A stretch of 64,000 bases of DNA from Paragorgia papillata (Eukaryota; Cnidaria; Anthozoa; Scleralcyonacea; Coralliidae): NCBI GenBank assembly GCA_035771165.1, contig JAWNZC010000100.1:1635001-1699000 (forward strand). The letters run 5' to 3'. Below are positions 23,087 through 34,865 of the stretch, piece by piece. The translations under genes and the position numbers were made by a program. The notes beneath the pieces were generated by a model. That model did no database searches, was not told where the DNA came from, and saw nothing but the letters and a program-made list of their open reading frames with translations. Positions within the stretch are counted from its first letter, which is position 1; every line of letters starts with the position of its first letter.

Positions 23087-23540
23087 TCTCTACCTGCCCA
23101 GTATGTGATAAGTATTGTTTAAAACATGAACAGCGCTGTTTTATCAAATTTAAAAATCCAACCACACAGATTCTATACCATTAGTATTCTTTCCAGTGAT
23201 ATTGAAAAGATATAAAACTATGGACATGCTACTGATTTCCTTTGTGTTTTGCTCGTGAATTATTAATGAGTGTTTAACACTTGAAACATATGTATATATA
23301 GTACAAATTCTATTAAAATTACTTTTAACTACTCAAATTATTCACAGGCAATAAAACTTTCTGTGGCAGTATCTTCATTCAAATTAGAGAAATTCATGAT
23401 CATCTTATTCTCCAGGGCTGATATTTGTTCCTAGGAAAACAAACTAATGTACATGTTTTCGATGATATATTTTTTTTAAAAACTTGAAAAATATTCGTTG
23501 CATTAACCTTCGATGTGGAGGTGTTGGTGTGATCAGATGC
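23087..23540. other. Dispersed repeat fragment, no gene
   Basis: Contains the inverted copy of the TTTCCTTTGTGTTTT / GAATTATTAATGAG dispersed repeat at ~23237-23270. Otherwise featureless. Confidence 0.4.
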
Positions 23541-23549
23541 GTTGTAGAG

Positions 23550-23815
23550 AAAAGCTAGATATTCCTGCCTGAGCTGGTTAAAAATGGCCCCTTTATTGTT
23601 TTACTGTGTCTAACACCAGATGATTTTACTCATTAAAGAGAGAACCCTCAGACATCCTAGGCAGCAATGAGTTAACAAGTGATTAACCCATTCCTGCTTG
23701 AGCTGACCAAAAATGGTTCCTTTATTGTTTTACTCTGTCTAACACCAGGTGATTTTACTCATCAAAGAGAGAACCCTCAGACATCCTAGACAGAAAACCC
23801 CCTTCATTGATTGTT
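23550..23815 (+). repeat. Tandem ~130-bp repeat, two copies (family shared with 42.8 kb)
   Basis: Unit: ATTCCTGCCTGAGCTGG, CCTTTATTGTTTTACT, CACCAGATGATTTTACTCAT, AGAGAGAACCCTCAGACATC, CTAGGCAGCAATGAGTTAAC. The same unit is present three times at 42788-43168. Confidence 0.9.
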
Positions 23816-24600
23816 TACTGATTACCAGTCAATTAATTAATGACGACTTTTGATTACCAATATTATTGATTGGGTAGCCCATTTTTAAAAGTAAAATTAT
23901 TACTAAATAATAATTATAACACTCACTCAATCTTTCTTTCTTTCTTAAATACTAAAATTTACCCAAGAGAAGAAGAGAAAAATTATTTTAAAGTGAATTT
24001 ACTAAAAATACAGTAGTAATACAGTATTAGATTTTGACGGTTCAGCGATTTATTATAGAAAAAAAAATACTTATATTTTTGATTATCAAATTCTATCTGA
24101 TCTCCGAACCATTCGATCTATTAAGAAAAGTTCTGATCTGAACTAGGATTATCCATTTTGATGCATTACACATGATGAAATTTACATACAAAACCCTACA
24201 CATGACAATATAGTACAATAAAATCTACACGATTTTCGCGTAAAGTTGGGGCAGAACCCCATATTAAATGGCGCTATTTTATAGTTAAGGTATACATGTA
24301 CCTTTGAAAAGGACATTCTTGGCCTAAATTCACAGCACACTCGAGTCTTCGCAGTCCGCCATCTTCGCCCAGCCAAACTGTATTTAATACTTCATGAGGT
24401 ACGACCAGTGCTTCCACTTGACTAAAGCAAAATTTCCTTTTTTTATCCTTCTTTTTAGCAAAATTTCCTTCCCAAAATCTGAAATTTCCTTCCAGTTTTC
24501 CCTCCTGATTGTCACGTGATACTGTCGACCAATGAAATGGCTTCATTTTCTCATCGTTTGATCGGCTGAAATTGTTGCATTGGACTTAGAATACCGAATA
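23816..24600. other. No gene recognised
   Basis: AT-rich; short open frames only. No conserved domain seen. Confidence 0.4.
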
Positions 24601-24603
24601 TTA

Positions 24604-25199
24604 TGCACCAGTCAATATAAAGCCCCGCTCCCCCCCCGGCCGGGACATAGCGGGGCATTACCGGGGAATTTCCTGTGATTTGATAGGAAAAACGTCCGCG
24701 CATTCCGGGGTATTTTACTGCTTTTGTACTGTATACAACAATCAGCGGGGGACAGGACCGGGGCATTTTACCCTGACGGAGAAAAGAATTTCCGGACTGT
24801 CTCTTGGTAAATGGCCGACATGGAAGAGTTCGTAGTGGAGAAGAAGGTGAGAATCCTTGCTAGTTTTAAAGTTAAATAGGCCATCTGTAGTAGCTCTTTT
24901 CATTAAAGTTTTATCTAACATTTCAAAATGCCAAAAACATCCCCTGGTGCATTGTCAACCTCGCTATTTCCAGGCCTCTAGTGCAATTTCCGATTGCTAA
25001 AACAGTTTTCATTAAAATTTTGTTTTAAATGTTGTGTTGTGTTTTAAAGGGGCGGGGGCATTTAACCTATTTTTATGCTATTAGAATAAAGAAACTGCCC
25101 TGGGATGCGGGGCATTAGACGATATTTGAACTGTGTGCAAGTCAAATGCCCCGCTATGTCCCGGCCGGGGGGATGCGGGGCTTTATATTGACTGGTGCA
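24604..25199. mobile_element. Harbinger-like MITE with a TTA target duplication
   Basis: Inverted ends TGCACCAGTCAATATAAAGC ... GCTTTATATTGACTGGTGCA, about 60 bp and G/C-rich inside (CCCCGGCCGGGACATAGCGG). Flanked exactly by TTA at 24601-24603 and 25200-25202, the 3-bp duplication typical of PIF/Harbinger elements. At 596 bp it has no room for a transposase, but it contains a short first-exon-like frame (24811-24846). Confidence 0.88.
24811..24846 (+). other. Possible chromobox-like first exon inside the MITE
   Basis: ATG plus 12 codons reading MADMEEFVVEKK, followed by GTGAGA, a usable donor. The peptide resembles the N-terminal edge of HP1/CBX chromodomains (an EE-[FY]-VVEK pattern). Twelve residues are weak evidence; it could be a captured exon or chance. 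Confidence 0.3.
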
Positions 25200-25202
25200 T
25201 TA

Positions 25203-26240
25203 CGCTATTGTCATTCATTTTTTTCTTTAAAAAAGCAGCGATATCGTTTGATATAATGTTGGACTATCCATATCTGCAGGATTTTGCAAGGTAATGTATT
25301 TTTTCTACTTTGTTTGATCAGTTTATGTAGGTCGTGTCGCGGGAAGCGAAGACCCCACTTCCGGTTTGTCAACAATCTTCAAAGCAAAAAATCTCGAATT
25401 CCAACGGTTCGAATTCTCTAATTTTAGCGAAATAAGTTGAAGAAATGTCTAATGTTTGATTCTATCCGAACGACCCCCGGTGACCTCTCAACCGTTTTCG
25501 AGATATTCGCCGTTGAACCGACCATGGTATTTTGGCTTTTTCTAAGATGGCGCCTAATAAATTTAAGAGAGCCTTTCGCCAACTAAAGCTTGTTTTTTCT
25601 CAAGAATTTTGGAAGTTTCCTAATATTTCGAGCTTTATTCTTTAGAGTTAGAGTAAGTGTAGAATGAGTGGTGGACAATTATTAAGGAGTAAAATTTGGT
25701 ATTTGTCTGTTTTTATGGTCCAAAACGCTTGACCTCGCTGTATAAAAACACCATTCAGGTGCATATCAAGCCTATACTGTACATACATTCTGTAAATATT
25801 ATTACAGAATGTACTGAACTTTCTTAAAGATCTGCTATATATGTATACAGGCCTGATATATATAGATATTTTTATATATTAAATGACATTGTGTTCCATG
25901 ACAGCAGTATGATTATTAAAATTGTGTGTGGATTATTTGTAGTTTATTGTTGGTCATTGTTATTGTGAATAATATATTGTAGTTGTAGTATTTTTTATTT
26001 TTTGTTAATTTGTTATAATTTGTTGTTGTTCTTATTGTTTTTCAGTTACAAATATTTATTATCCCTTTTGCCCCAGTTGTCTATTTCAACTGAGTCAGTG
26101 ATGTAGGAAGCAAGCTGATGGGGTGGGGGAAGTGTACACTTTCAAAAGTACCTTGTTTCAGGGCAGAGCTCCAAAACGACCCTTGAGGCTCATGTCTTCT
26201 GATAAAGGGCTTTTTTGTTGCAAAAGGGGGACTTTAACCA

Positions 26241-26272
<32 letters not shown>

Positions 26273-27311
26273 GGGCATGTGCCCTTGTGTCCACCCCTTG
26301 GTTTGTACACCCACGAAGTGAATACAATAGTTAGGCATTGGCTGTACAGTCAAGAGATGAAAGGGTTAATAATTCCATCGCACTTCCTATTTTTTTACAG
26401 GAAGTGAAGAGATGCAGTACAGATGTCAGTGTTGGAATAACTTACTTTGGCAGTGTTCAGACTGAGTTGCCCATGCCCAGTGCCAGGGCACAAGCACCAA
26501 TCTGAACAGGATTTTTATGATGATAAATTGATGGATTCTCTTTTGCCAAATAACATTCAAATATGTAGTTTGAAGTTTTGCATGTTGTGAATGTCAGTTG
26601 TATAATTACATAACAATGCATAATTGTGGACATAACTAATAACATTTTAACACAGAGGTATTATCTCACATAGTATTATACAATTCAAATGCTGTGTTCG
26701 AATTTCGGATTTTGAATTCACATTAATACAAAGAAAAATAAAAGATAGTTATTGAATAATAAATTTTAGGCTAGCTTTATTCACAATTTCATAAAATTTG
26801 GGATACAAGTATAAAGTTAAGTATGAAGGAAGAGGGAAATCATAAACCACTAAACAACAAATAATGTTGATTTCTCATATCTCACCTCACGCTTTTCTCC
26901 AGTTGTAACGAATCACACGTTGCACCGCACAACCAAATCCTTCTTTGTTGTAAATATCTAATTCATTTCTGATTTGTTACATTATTTGTAATATAAAATG
27001 TGTCGAATCCGAAGGATTGAGTGGTCCTTGAAAACTATCTTGAATGCCCATCCGCCATTGTCTAGAATATTCGCCAAATAAAGCACAATCTGATCATATT
27101 AATTGTCTATGATCGTCACGAATTGTTCTCGCATTTTCCTGACCATCAGATTTATCAATTCTGGATCAACTGTGACGAGTTTTCAAAAGTTTCGCGCATC
27201 TAGTCCACTGGGCAGAGTTCATCCTCGTCTGCGGTCAGATGCAAATTAATCAATAATTTATCAATTTTAGTGTTAGGACCATGATGCTTTGCGGCACTTG
27301 TCCAACCTCCT
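25203..27311. other. No gene recognised; G-run near 26260
   Basis: Intergenic. A GTGTGTG run followed by a long poly-G tract sits at ~26242-26275. A short hairpin around GTTCAGACTGAGTTGCCCAT and its partial inverse lies at ~26455-26505. No splice-consistent coding found. Confidence 0.4.
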
Positions 27312-27320
27312 CTGCGGTAC

Positions 27321-28753
27321 TAACCTGAATGTCAGGCCTTTATTTGTTCCCGCCTTCCGCTAAACCCGATAGCGCGGGCAGAGGTGCGGGCGAGCGAGAA
27401 GGCGAGAAAAACAAAGGCCTGAGGAAACTCTTAACAAAACTGTGGGGAATCCGTCCATCTCATGGACGGGAGCTCTGATTGGCAGACTAATTGAAGTAAG
27501 GATTTTGATTAGTTCATTCAGATAAACAACTGCCCGAAGGTGCACCGTGACAAGGTCATCGCCATTTCTCGAATGTGTTTATTGTGTACGTTTCTGTGAC
27601 CAATTCATTCATTTAATCATTTATTATGTCGGAAAATCAAACCATAGGAGGATTTTTCGAAACCGCTTTGTTAAATTCATTGACACATTTCGGCTATGAG
27701 TCTTTGAAACCAGAACAAACGACGTGCATTCGAAAGCTCGCTGTTGACAAGCCAAGATGTCTTTGCTGTTTTGCCCACTGCATGGTTTTGGTAAATGTCT
27801 GATATATCAGATATTGCCATTTGTGTTCTCTGAACTTCATCGACTTCAACATGGCACGGTGAGGAATTTCGTTGTAGCAGGTGGAGACCTTGCGAAAAGC
27901 AGTCTACTTGGGTCCTTCGTTCGATGATCAGGGACGATGGCTACTGAAGGCGAAGCCGATGCGAAAGTCCAAGTTGTTTATGGCAGTGCTGAACAATGGT
28001 TGTCAGAAATTAAAGTGGACCCGTAAGTTACAAAACGGGAATCTCGGAACAGTTAGTCACTATGTGGATGACTGAGTTTATACGGTTGAGACGTGTTTAT
28101 GATTATGTATCAATATATTAAATGGCCTACCTGCATTCTAAAATTTAAATTCTAAAACTGTATAAAATAATTCCCAAACTATTGCGTTTGTTTTTAATAT
28201 AAAACCGATCAATATCCAGTCGATCCTTTTCTCCAACGCTCTAGCCTGTGCTACAAAATTATATATTTTATTAATTTAGTCGAAACTATATCAAGGCGGC
28301 TATCAAATCGTGTTTATTTTTTATTATGGTGGAATTTTGAATCAATATATATGTATACTCTCAAATTGTCAAATTTCTCGGTTTCTTATCGTATTTTCCA
28401 ATTCTTCGACTTCTTCTCTAGATCGGGTCTAGATACCATGGACAAACGCCTTCAATTCGAGCTCGTGTATTTATTGCAAGTCTACCTAGACTAGTCTGGA
28501 CTAAAACCAGACGCGGAGAAAGACTATATATTTCTGTGGGATGAAATCAAAACATACGCTTTGTTCTTTTGACAACTCATATCAATCATACTCGTTCGTT
28601 CATGTTTAAAAATAGCAAAGTGGGCGGAAGACAGTTTTGTTAAGAGTTTCCTCAGGCCTTTGTTTTTCTCGCCTTCTCGCTCGCCCGCACCTCTGCCCGC
28701 GCTACCGGGTTTAGCGGAATGCGGGAACAAATAAAGGCCAGACATTCAGGTTA
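27321..28753. mobile_element. 1.43-kb TIR element with a 9-bp target duplication
   Basis: The ends TAACCTGAATGTCAGGCCTT and AAGGCCAGACATTCAGGTTA extend into ~120-bp inverted repeats that include GCAGAGGTGCGGGCGAGCG. CTGCGGTAC is duplicated exactly on both sides (27312-27320 and 28754-28762). The interior carries pieces of a RecQ-like helicase gene but no transposase. A 9-bp duplication is typical of Mutator-type transposition; superfamily assignment from the ends alone is uncertain. Confidence 0.93.
27626..28022 (+). pseudogene. RecQ-like helicase fragment carried by the TIR element
   Basis: Starts at ATG 27626 with GGFFETALLNSLTHFGYESL and KPEQTTCIRKL, the pattern that precedes the Walker A motif in RecQ helicases (aromatic-rich Q-motif region). 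The Walker A region follows but is broken: the stretch around 27745-27800 needs a frame change and holds a small insertion inside the P-loop. A second piece (to 28022) reads VQVVYGSAEQWLSEIKVDP and ends at a canonical donor CC|GTAAGT, so it came from an intron-bearing gene. DEAH box, helicase C-lobe and zinc domain are absent. Non-functional. Confidence 0.75.
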
Positions 28754-29164
28754 CTGCGGTACGTGTATGGATTATTTTCTCGAAATTAATATATCTAGGT
28801 AAATATAAAGGGTGTTACTAAAACAATTAGACAACTCGTCCTCGTTGTCTAATTGTTAAAAGGTAAAGCTTTTTTCTGTCTAGTCCAAAGTTTTTTTCTG
28901 TCTAGTCCTTCGGTCTAGAAAAAAAAAATGACTTAACTAAAAAGTGAAGTAGCCAGGCTGCCTTTGTTTAATGTTATCACTTATATTTGACGAGTTTTTG
29001 GTTTTGCCTTTATTGCGCGTCCTTTATCAGGAATTAATCTCAGCTTGAAATTAGTGCGGAGACGCAAGGTGTGTGCGGGAAGGAAGAACTCGAAGAAGAA
29101 GGTCCTTCGGTCTGGGTGAAAAATATGCGAGTACGGAAGCCGAGAGGTGTAAATGAAAGTACGT
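28754..29164. other. Small hairpin, no gene
   Basis: ACAATTAGACAACTCG...CGTTGTCTAATTGTT at 28822-28858 forms a ~15-bp stem. A duplicated TTTTTTCTGTCTAGTCC follows. No gene seen. Confidence 0.5.
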
Positions 29165-29425
29165 TTTGAAAACTCGTTTTGAAAACTCGTTTCACAAGTA
29201 CGTACTTGAAGTTCGTTGGGGAAAACCGAAAGTACGAAGTTCAAAAAGTGAAAGTACGTAGTTCGTAACCTAGCAACCATCTAAAATGTGAAAAGTACGT
29301 AGTTCATAACCTAGCAACCATCTAAAATGTGAAAAGTGAAAGTACGTAGTTCGTAACCTAGCAACATAGTCTAAAATGTGAAAAGTGAAAGTACGTAGTT
29401 CGTAACCTAGCAACCATTGGTTGGT
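29165..29425 (+). repeat. Minisatellite, ~47-bp unit
   Basis: Four to five copies of GAAAGTACGTAGTTCGTAAC + CTAGCAACCATCTAAAATGT with small length changes. Confidence 0.88.
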
Positions 29426-30070
29426 TAAACAATACTTATGTACAGCGGTTTCTACTGTTTAAGTCAGGGGGGTTTAAGTCGTTTAACAGGAGCAACTATT
29501 TGATTGCAAAGAAAGTATCTTTTCCTTTCTTTTTGAGCAATGGAGGCTGATATAAACGGTAAGTATACCGATATAAACGCTATCTAAATTTTAGTTCCGT
29601 GATGCTTTGATCAGTTTGATGCTCTGGATGCCCAATGGCGATGGTTATGTCTGTATATATTAGGTCTGTTCGCCTTTTATTTAAAAGGATGTATCGTAAA
29701 GTATTGGAAGCAGTGGAAACCATATACACTTATTCTTATTTATTTACGCAAAGAACAAGGAATCAGCCGAAGGTATTCAACTTTATTTTTTTGCAACTGA
29801 AATGTTTAATGTTTACTTACAATAATCTTTAATTACCCCCCTGGCCTGGTGGTAGTGGGCTGCAACCCACCCAAAATGTAGTGTGCCTACAAAAAATATT
29901 GAATGTTCTTTTCTTTCATGTTTAATTTTTCTTGTTTATTTGACATTCCTATTTGTGTCCACTCAAAATATTGTGTCCACTCAAAATATTGTGTCACCCC
30001 AAAATACTGTTAATTTAATTCCTGGTGGCTGGTACTGCATCTGATACAGTGTTGTTATGCACATCCCAGG
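29426..30070. other. No gene recognised
   Basis: A short ATG frame ends in a donor at 29540-29560 (MEADIN then GTAAGT). A duplicated TTGTGTCCACTCAAAATA occurs near 29960-29995. Nothing else supportable. Confidence 0.35.
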
Positions 30071-30074
30071 TGAA

Positions 30075-30775
30075 AATCTTATTAAGATCTTACAAGATCT
30101 TACAAGATCTTGTAAGATTCTTATAAGATGACTTTTCTTAATAAGAATCTTAGTAAGATTGTAAATCTTACTAAGATCTTATAAGATTCTTATAAGATAA
30201 TTTTTCTTATTAAGAATCTTAGTAAGATTGTAAATCTTACTAAGATCTTAATATTAAGATCTTAGTAAGATTTAAAATCTTAATTGAATTTAGATTCTTG
30301 ATAAGATCTTATTAAGATCTTAGTAAGATTTAAAATCTTAATTGAATTTAGATTCTTGATAAGATCTTAGTAAGATCTTAGTAAGTTTCTTGTAAGATGT
30401 TAATAAGATTATAGTTTAAAGTCTAAATAAATGATAAAGGGGCAGTGCCCCGAAACGTTAAAAATTTTTAAAGTCTTACTTGTGATAGTTTATAGTATAC
30501 ATAAAATCTTAGTAAGATCCTATTAAGATCTTACAGTAGTAAGAATTCATACTATGTATATTACATAAATAAAAACAAATTTAAACACCTCTGCGCTGAT
30601 AAAACGGACGAAATTCACTGATGCTAACAACATGCACGAATTTGTTACCCCGAAATGGTTAAATAAAGTTTTTAAAGTCTACTTGTGATGGTTTATAGTA
30701 TACATACAATCTTAGTAAGATCCTATTATCTTAAAGAAATCTTATTAAGATCTTAGTAAGAATTGATTAATGAAG
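30075..30775. repeat. AAGATCTTA-type palindromic repeat array
   Basis: Dense copies of AAGATCTTA / TAAGATTCTTA / AATCTTAGTAAGAT, each self-complementary or nearly so, at 30075-30420, 30505-30545 and 30705-30770. Similar sequence forms a second array at 34240-34605, with the BEN-like gene remnant between them. Confidence 0.85.
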
Positions 30776-30875
30776 AATTGATATGTAACATTACATAAAT
30801 AAAAACAAATTTAAACACCTCTGCGCTGATAAAACGGACGAAATTTATGATGCTAACAACATGCACGAATATCTT
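30430..30875 (+). repeat. Tandem duplication, ~215-235 bp
   Basis: Both copies contain AAAGTCTACTTGTGATGGTT-like, ACATAAATAAAAACAAATTT, AAACACCTCTGCGCTGATAA and ATGCTAACAACATGCACGAA in the same order. Confidence 0.85.
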
Positions 30876-31758
30876 AAGGAAAAGCTACATTCAAATGATT
30901 CAAGCTGCTGAAACCTGCATCATGCCACCCATAAAGCGCTGACATGTCAATAATTATCAGATCACACTCGCCCACTCGCCCACTCGCCCACTTACAAAAA
31001 GAAGCGCGCGACGGAACCTTCCTATATTTGTTTCTTGAGTTTCGAAATTTTGAAGGACGGAAAAAGATTAGAATGCATGAAGATAACACACAAATAAAAA
31101 TGCGAACAGCATGGCTAATGGTTTGACAGGTTCTAGGCAGGATTTTTGTAGACAAATTTACTAAATATTTCCTGTCACTTGCCGCGCATCAAATGTCTTT
31201 ATGTTAATGCATTTAATGAGCAATGACAGTCTTCTCATGTACCCAATTGTTTCACATCTCCTTTCTAGTAGGTGTTTAGCACTTCTGGCTATACTGTAAC
31301 GCCAGACGATTTTAGTCGGGTTAGCTTCGGACAACCATGAAATAAGTTGATTGTGCACATGATATACGGGAAAGAACAACGCATTCCATTAACATTCTTT
31401 ATAAGTAGTCAAACACTTAGCTGTTTCCGCTCGACCAAAACCCAAACTCACTGGTCGAAGGTTGTAAAATACGCTAAAATTTACCCACATAATTTATCTA
31501 GCCATACAAGAACTTAGCAACACAGGCTACGACGTAGGCAGTAGCCTACACAAAAACAACTGAGGCGCGGAGTATATATTTTTTTCTCCATTATGTAAAA
31601 ATGACAATTGCCCGAAGCAAGCGCTTATCAGTTACCGAAGTCTGCTGGCTTGTCAAATGTAAAATGATCTTGGCGCCTTGTTATCTTTTCAAATTCTGAG
31701 CTTATTTCATATTGAAGACAACCACGTTGGTGACTGTGTTGAATTTTCACTTCTAAAA
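30876..31758. other. No gene recognised; possible 5' flank
   Basis: Contains a short CACTCGCC triplication (30968-30992). Upstream flank of the BEN-like remnant; no promoter element could be assigned. Confidence 0.35.
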
Positions 31759-31759
31759 A

Positions 31760-34220
31760 ATGAGCGAACGTCTACAGATGAAGAAGCTGATCAAAGAAAA
31801 TCCGAAAGGTAATTGTCATAAGTCATTTATTTCATAGATATAAAGTGCAGTAGCGGTATTTCGGGACTATTATAATATATTTTACAGGAGCGGAAGGCTG
31901 CTTAAATACTTCAGGAATGAAAGTTGAGCAACACGAATTCTAAAGTTGAACAGTCGACAATATCTTTTTTTGAAGCGATAGTATAAACGAACAGCGTGTA
32001 TGTGGATTGTGAAGCCTAAAATAAGCATTAACAGGACGACATACGCCTGTACAGTTAGCACTTTATGGTCAATTGAACTCTTTATATTTCTAAGTTTTTA
32101 ATTTACCGTGAAGTGATAGAGTTAGACGTTCGTCAAGCTCAAATACTCAGATTAACGCCAAGCTCTTCGACGTACCACATCTTACGTACAACTCTTAGCA
32201 AATACCGTGAAGTGTCAACTGTGTTTGGGTGTCTTGTTGTGCCAGCTAGTATGCTTATTTTACAAACGTTACACAGGCTTAAGTCTAAGGCTGCAGTGTT
32301 TCAAAGCATATTAAACTTGTTACAAACGACTTTCCTGTTTTGTAAAGTGACAATATCACTTCGTCTCAATCCTGTCTCAAACTGCCATGCAAGCAACACA
32401 TGCATGCCAAGCGAAAAACCATGCAGTAGCGTGAAAATTATGTCAAATTTGAATTGCAATGATTACCAAACATGAACTGTAAATTTTATAGAAATAGCGC
32501 AACAATTGAAGCAGTGCTTATGAAACTGAAATACTTTCTCTCAGTTTAATTAAGTTTTTTAACACGTGGGTGTTATAAACGTTTGTCACTTGTCAGTCCA
32601 CTCAGAGACTTGACTTGAATCGGTATTCGCTGCAAGATTTGCCGTGATTAGTACTTATAATATACATACCCTATTTCTCACAGCAAAACACTGTGTCGTA
32701 TATATATATATATATATATAAAGTAAGTATAATTTACAGTAAATGCACTTCGTACAGATATAAATTCTGATCTGTAGTGTTTATTATTTCAGTTTTTTAC
32801 TTCAATAATTTATTTTTATCAGATGAAATTGTCTCCAGAGAGCTTCTGAAATTAAAGAAAATTACGGAGTCTATAAAGCAACGTGATAAGGTGTTGTATG
32901 TAAGCTGTATTTTAATATATTTATGTCATTAAACACCTTAAATTTGTGCCCCACATTAATTTCTTAGACACCAAATTTCTCCAATATTAAGCTTGTGCTA
33001 AGTTTACACTAGTATGTAGTTTGTAAATGTACTGCAACATTTACTTGGCAAAACTAATAATAAAATGTTATATGGCAGCTTAATTGTTAGGAAAATATTT
33101 TTAGATTTAACTATTAGTTACTTTTATCTTATAGTTTTACATATTTCATGGTTTTATACATATTTTTATTGCATTCTTTGATTTTTCCTTATAATAGATT
33201 ATGCAAAAAGATGATGAAATTGTAACAGACGATGAGGACAATATTAGTTCTAGTACGCTGAAGAAAGAACAATTAATAAGCCATAAACATGACCAGGCAA
33301 TTAACAATGTAAAGTTTACCCCATTTTATATATAATTATTATATTCTGTAGTAATATAAGTTGATTATATAACGTTTACTTGGTTACATTAAATATTTGT
33401 ATTTAAAATTATAAGCACCACATTTTTTATGTTACATTTAGGAGGCATGGAAGGATTCAGTCGAAAAGGAAAGGAAAATAAATTCTCCAAAGAAACGGTT
33501 GATGCCAGTCAAAACATAAAACTCAAGTCAACTTGTAAGTTAGAAATTATTTAATTTTGACCAGCTATTATTTTAATCTCAGTATTTATAATTCTAAACC
33601 TTCAGTTTCCATTTAATGTGGGAAACCAAACAAGTTAAATAGATTAATTAATATTACATTGTATAAATAATTAGTTACAAGACATTAGACTAATGAAATA
33701 CCTCTTTAAAATTGACTTTTAATTGGTATTTAGAAAAATGATCCATCTAACATCTTCTCCTTCTTGTAACTCTCCTGAAATGTGCACTCAGTCATCCCAG
33801 CAGCAATTAGAGCAGATGGTAAGATTTATCCTTAACATGGAGTAATTATGGTTCTTATATCTTAAGCAGTTTCTCAAAAATTAACTAATTACAGTAGTTA
33901 TCTAGATGGTTTGGAAAGTATATGTTTTCTTTTTATGGGTTTGAATCATTAAGTTTAATAGTAAGCTAAAATATTATTTAGTACATGTAATACAAATGTA
34001 TTATTTCTATTTTTAGGATTATAATAATACAAATCTGTTAGCAGTGCCAACTGGTGGTGAAATAAAGAAATATGCTTTACGACTTTTATAAATTGTATTT
34101 GAAGAAGCTGAGATGAAAATGGAATTATTGGGCCAATTGGGAAAAAAGTGGAGGACCGCCAGTGTTGAACTGGACAATGAAAGAGTCCAGATAAATGCTT
34201 GTTCATCTACGGTGTACGGT
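31760..34220 (+). pseudogene. Multi-exon BEN-like gene remnant
   Basis: Splice-consistent blocks: 31760-31808 (MSERLQMKKLIKENPK|gtaatt), 32823-32890 (EIVSRELLKLKKITESIKQR), 33198-33308 (MQKDDEIVTDDEDN...), 33442-~33533 (EAWKDSVEKERKINSPKKRL then a stop), 33733-33819 and 34018-~34220. The last block (GGEIKKYALRLL, stop, IVFEEAEMKMELLGQLGKKW ... VELDNERVQ) resembles the BEN domain, a DNA/chromatin-binding fold, but is cut by a TAA. The charged, basic middle fits a nuclear protein. Coding runs straight into the AAGATTCTTA array. Identification is tentative: exon chain good, family weaker. Confidence 0.5.
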
Positions 34221-34239
34221 GTATAACACTTGTACGATG

Positions 34240-34605
34240 AAGATCTTGCAACATCTTACAAATTAGATTCTTGTTAAGATTCTTACAAGATATTTACAAG
34301 ATCCTTACAAAATTCTTACTAAGATTCTTACTAAGATCATTACAAGATTCTTACTAAGATTCTTACTAAGATTCTTACTAAGATTCTTGCAAGATTCTTA
34401 CAAGATTCTTACAAGATTCTTACAAGATTCTTACAAGATTCTTACAAGATTCTTGCAAGATTCTTACAAGATTCTTACAAGATTCTTACAAGATTCTTAC
34501 AAGATTCTTACAAGATTCTTACAAGATTCTTACAAGATTCTTACAAGAAATTCTAACAAGATTCTTACAAGATTCTTATATAAGAATCTTAATAAGATTC
34601 TTATT
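34240..34605 (+). repeat. 11-bp minisatellite (TTACAAGATTC)
   Basis: About 30 near-perfect copies of TTACAAGATTC and TTACTAAGATTC variants. Related in sequence to the array at 30075-30775. A long open frame across it is an artefact. Confidence 0.95.
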
Positions 34606-34612
34606 ATTGTCA

Positions 34613-34865
34613 ATGTCTTCCCCGCGGGGAGGGAGGGCGGGCATACGCAGGGGAATTTGACATTTTCGGTTTCCCTCCTGTCAAATGGCCCCTCCAAAAT
34701 CACATTGTGCTGGACAAAAATTGTCAAATCTCCCAGTCAAATTACCCCGCATGCGGGCAGGATCATTCTGACAAATTCCCCACTCAGGGGGCCCAAATCA
34801 TAGTCAAATCCCCTCGGTATGCCCGCCCTCCCTCCCCGCGGGGAAGACATGGACTGGTGCATTAG
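34613..34865. mobile_element. GC-rich foldback, TGCAC family
   Basis: GTCTTCCCCGCGGGGAGGGA...GGGCGGGCATACGC at left is mirrored at right by TCCCTCCCCGCGGGGAAGAC. It then ends ACTGGTGCA|TTA like the 24604-25199 element. The left terminus is eroded. Confidence 0.75.

Noticed and set aside
34387..34803. 138-codon plus-strand frame
   Set aside because: Mostly translation of the TTACAAGATTC minisatellite followed by the GC-rich foldback.
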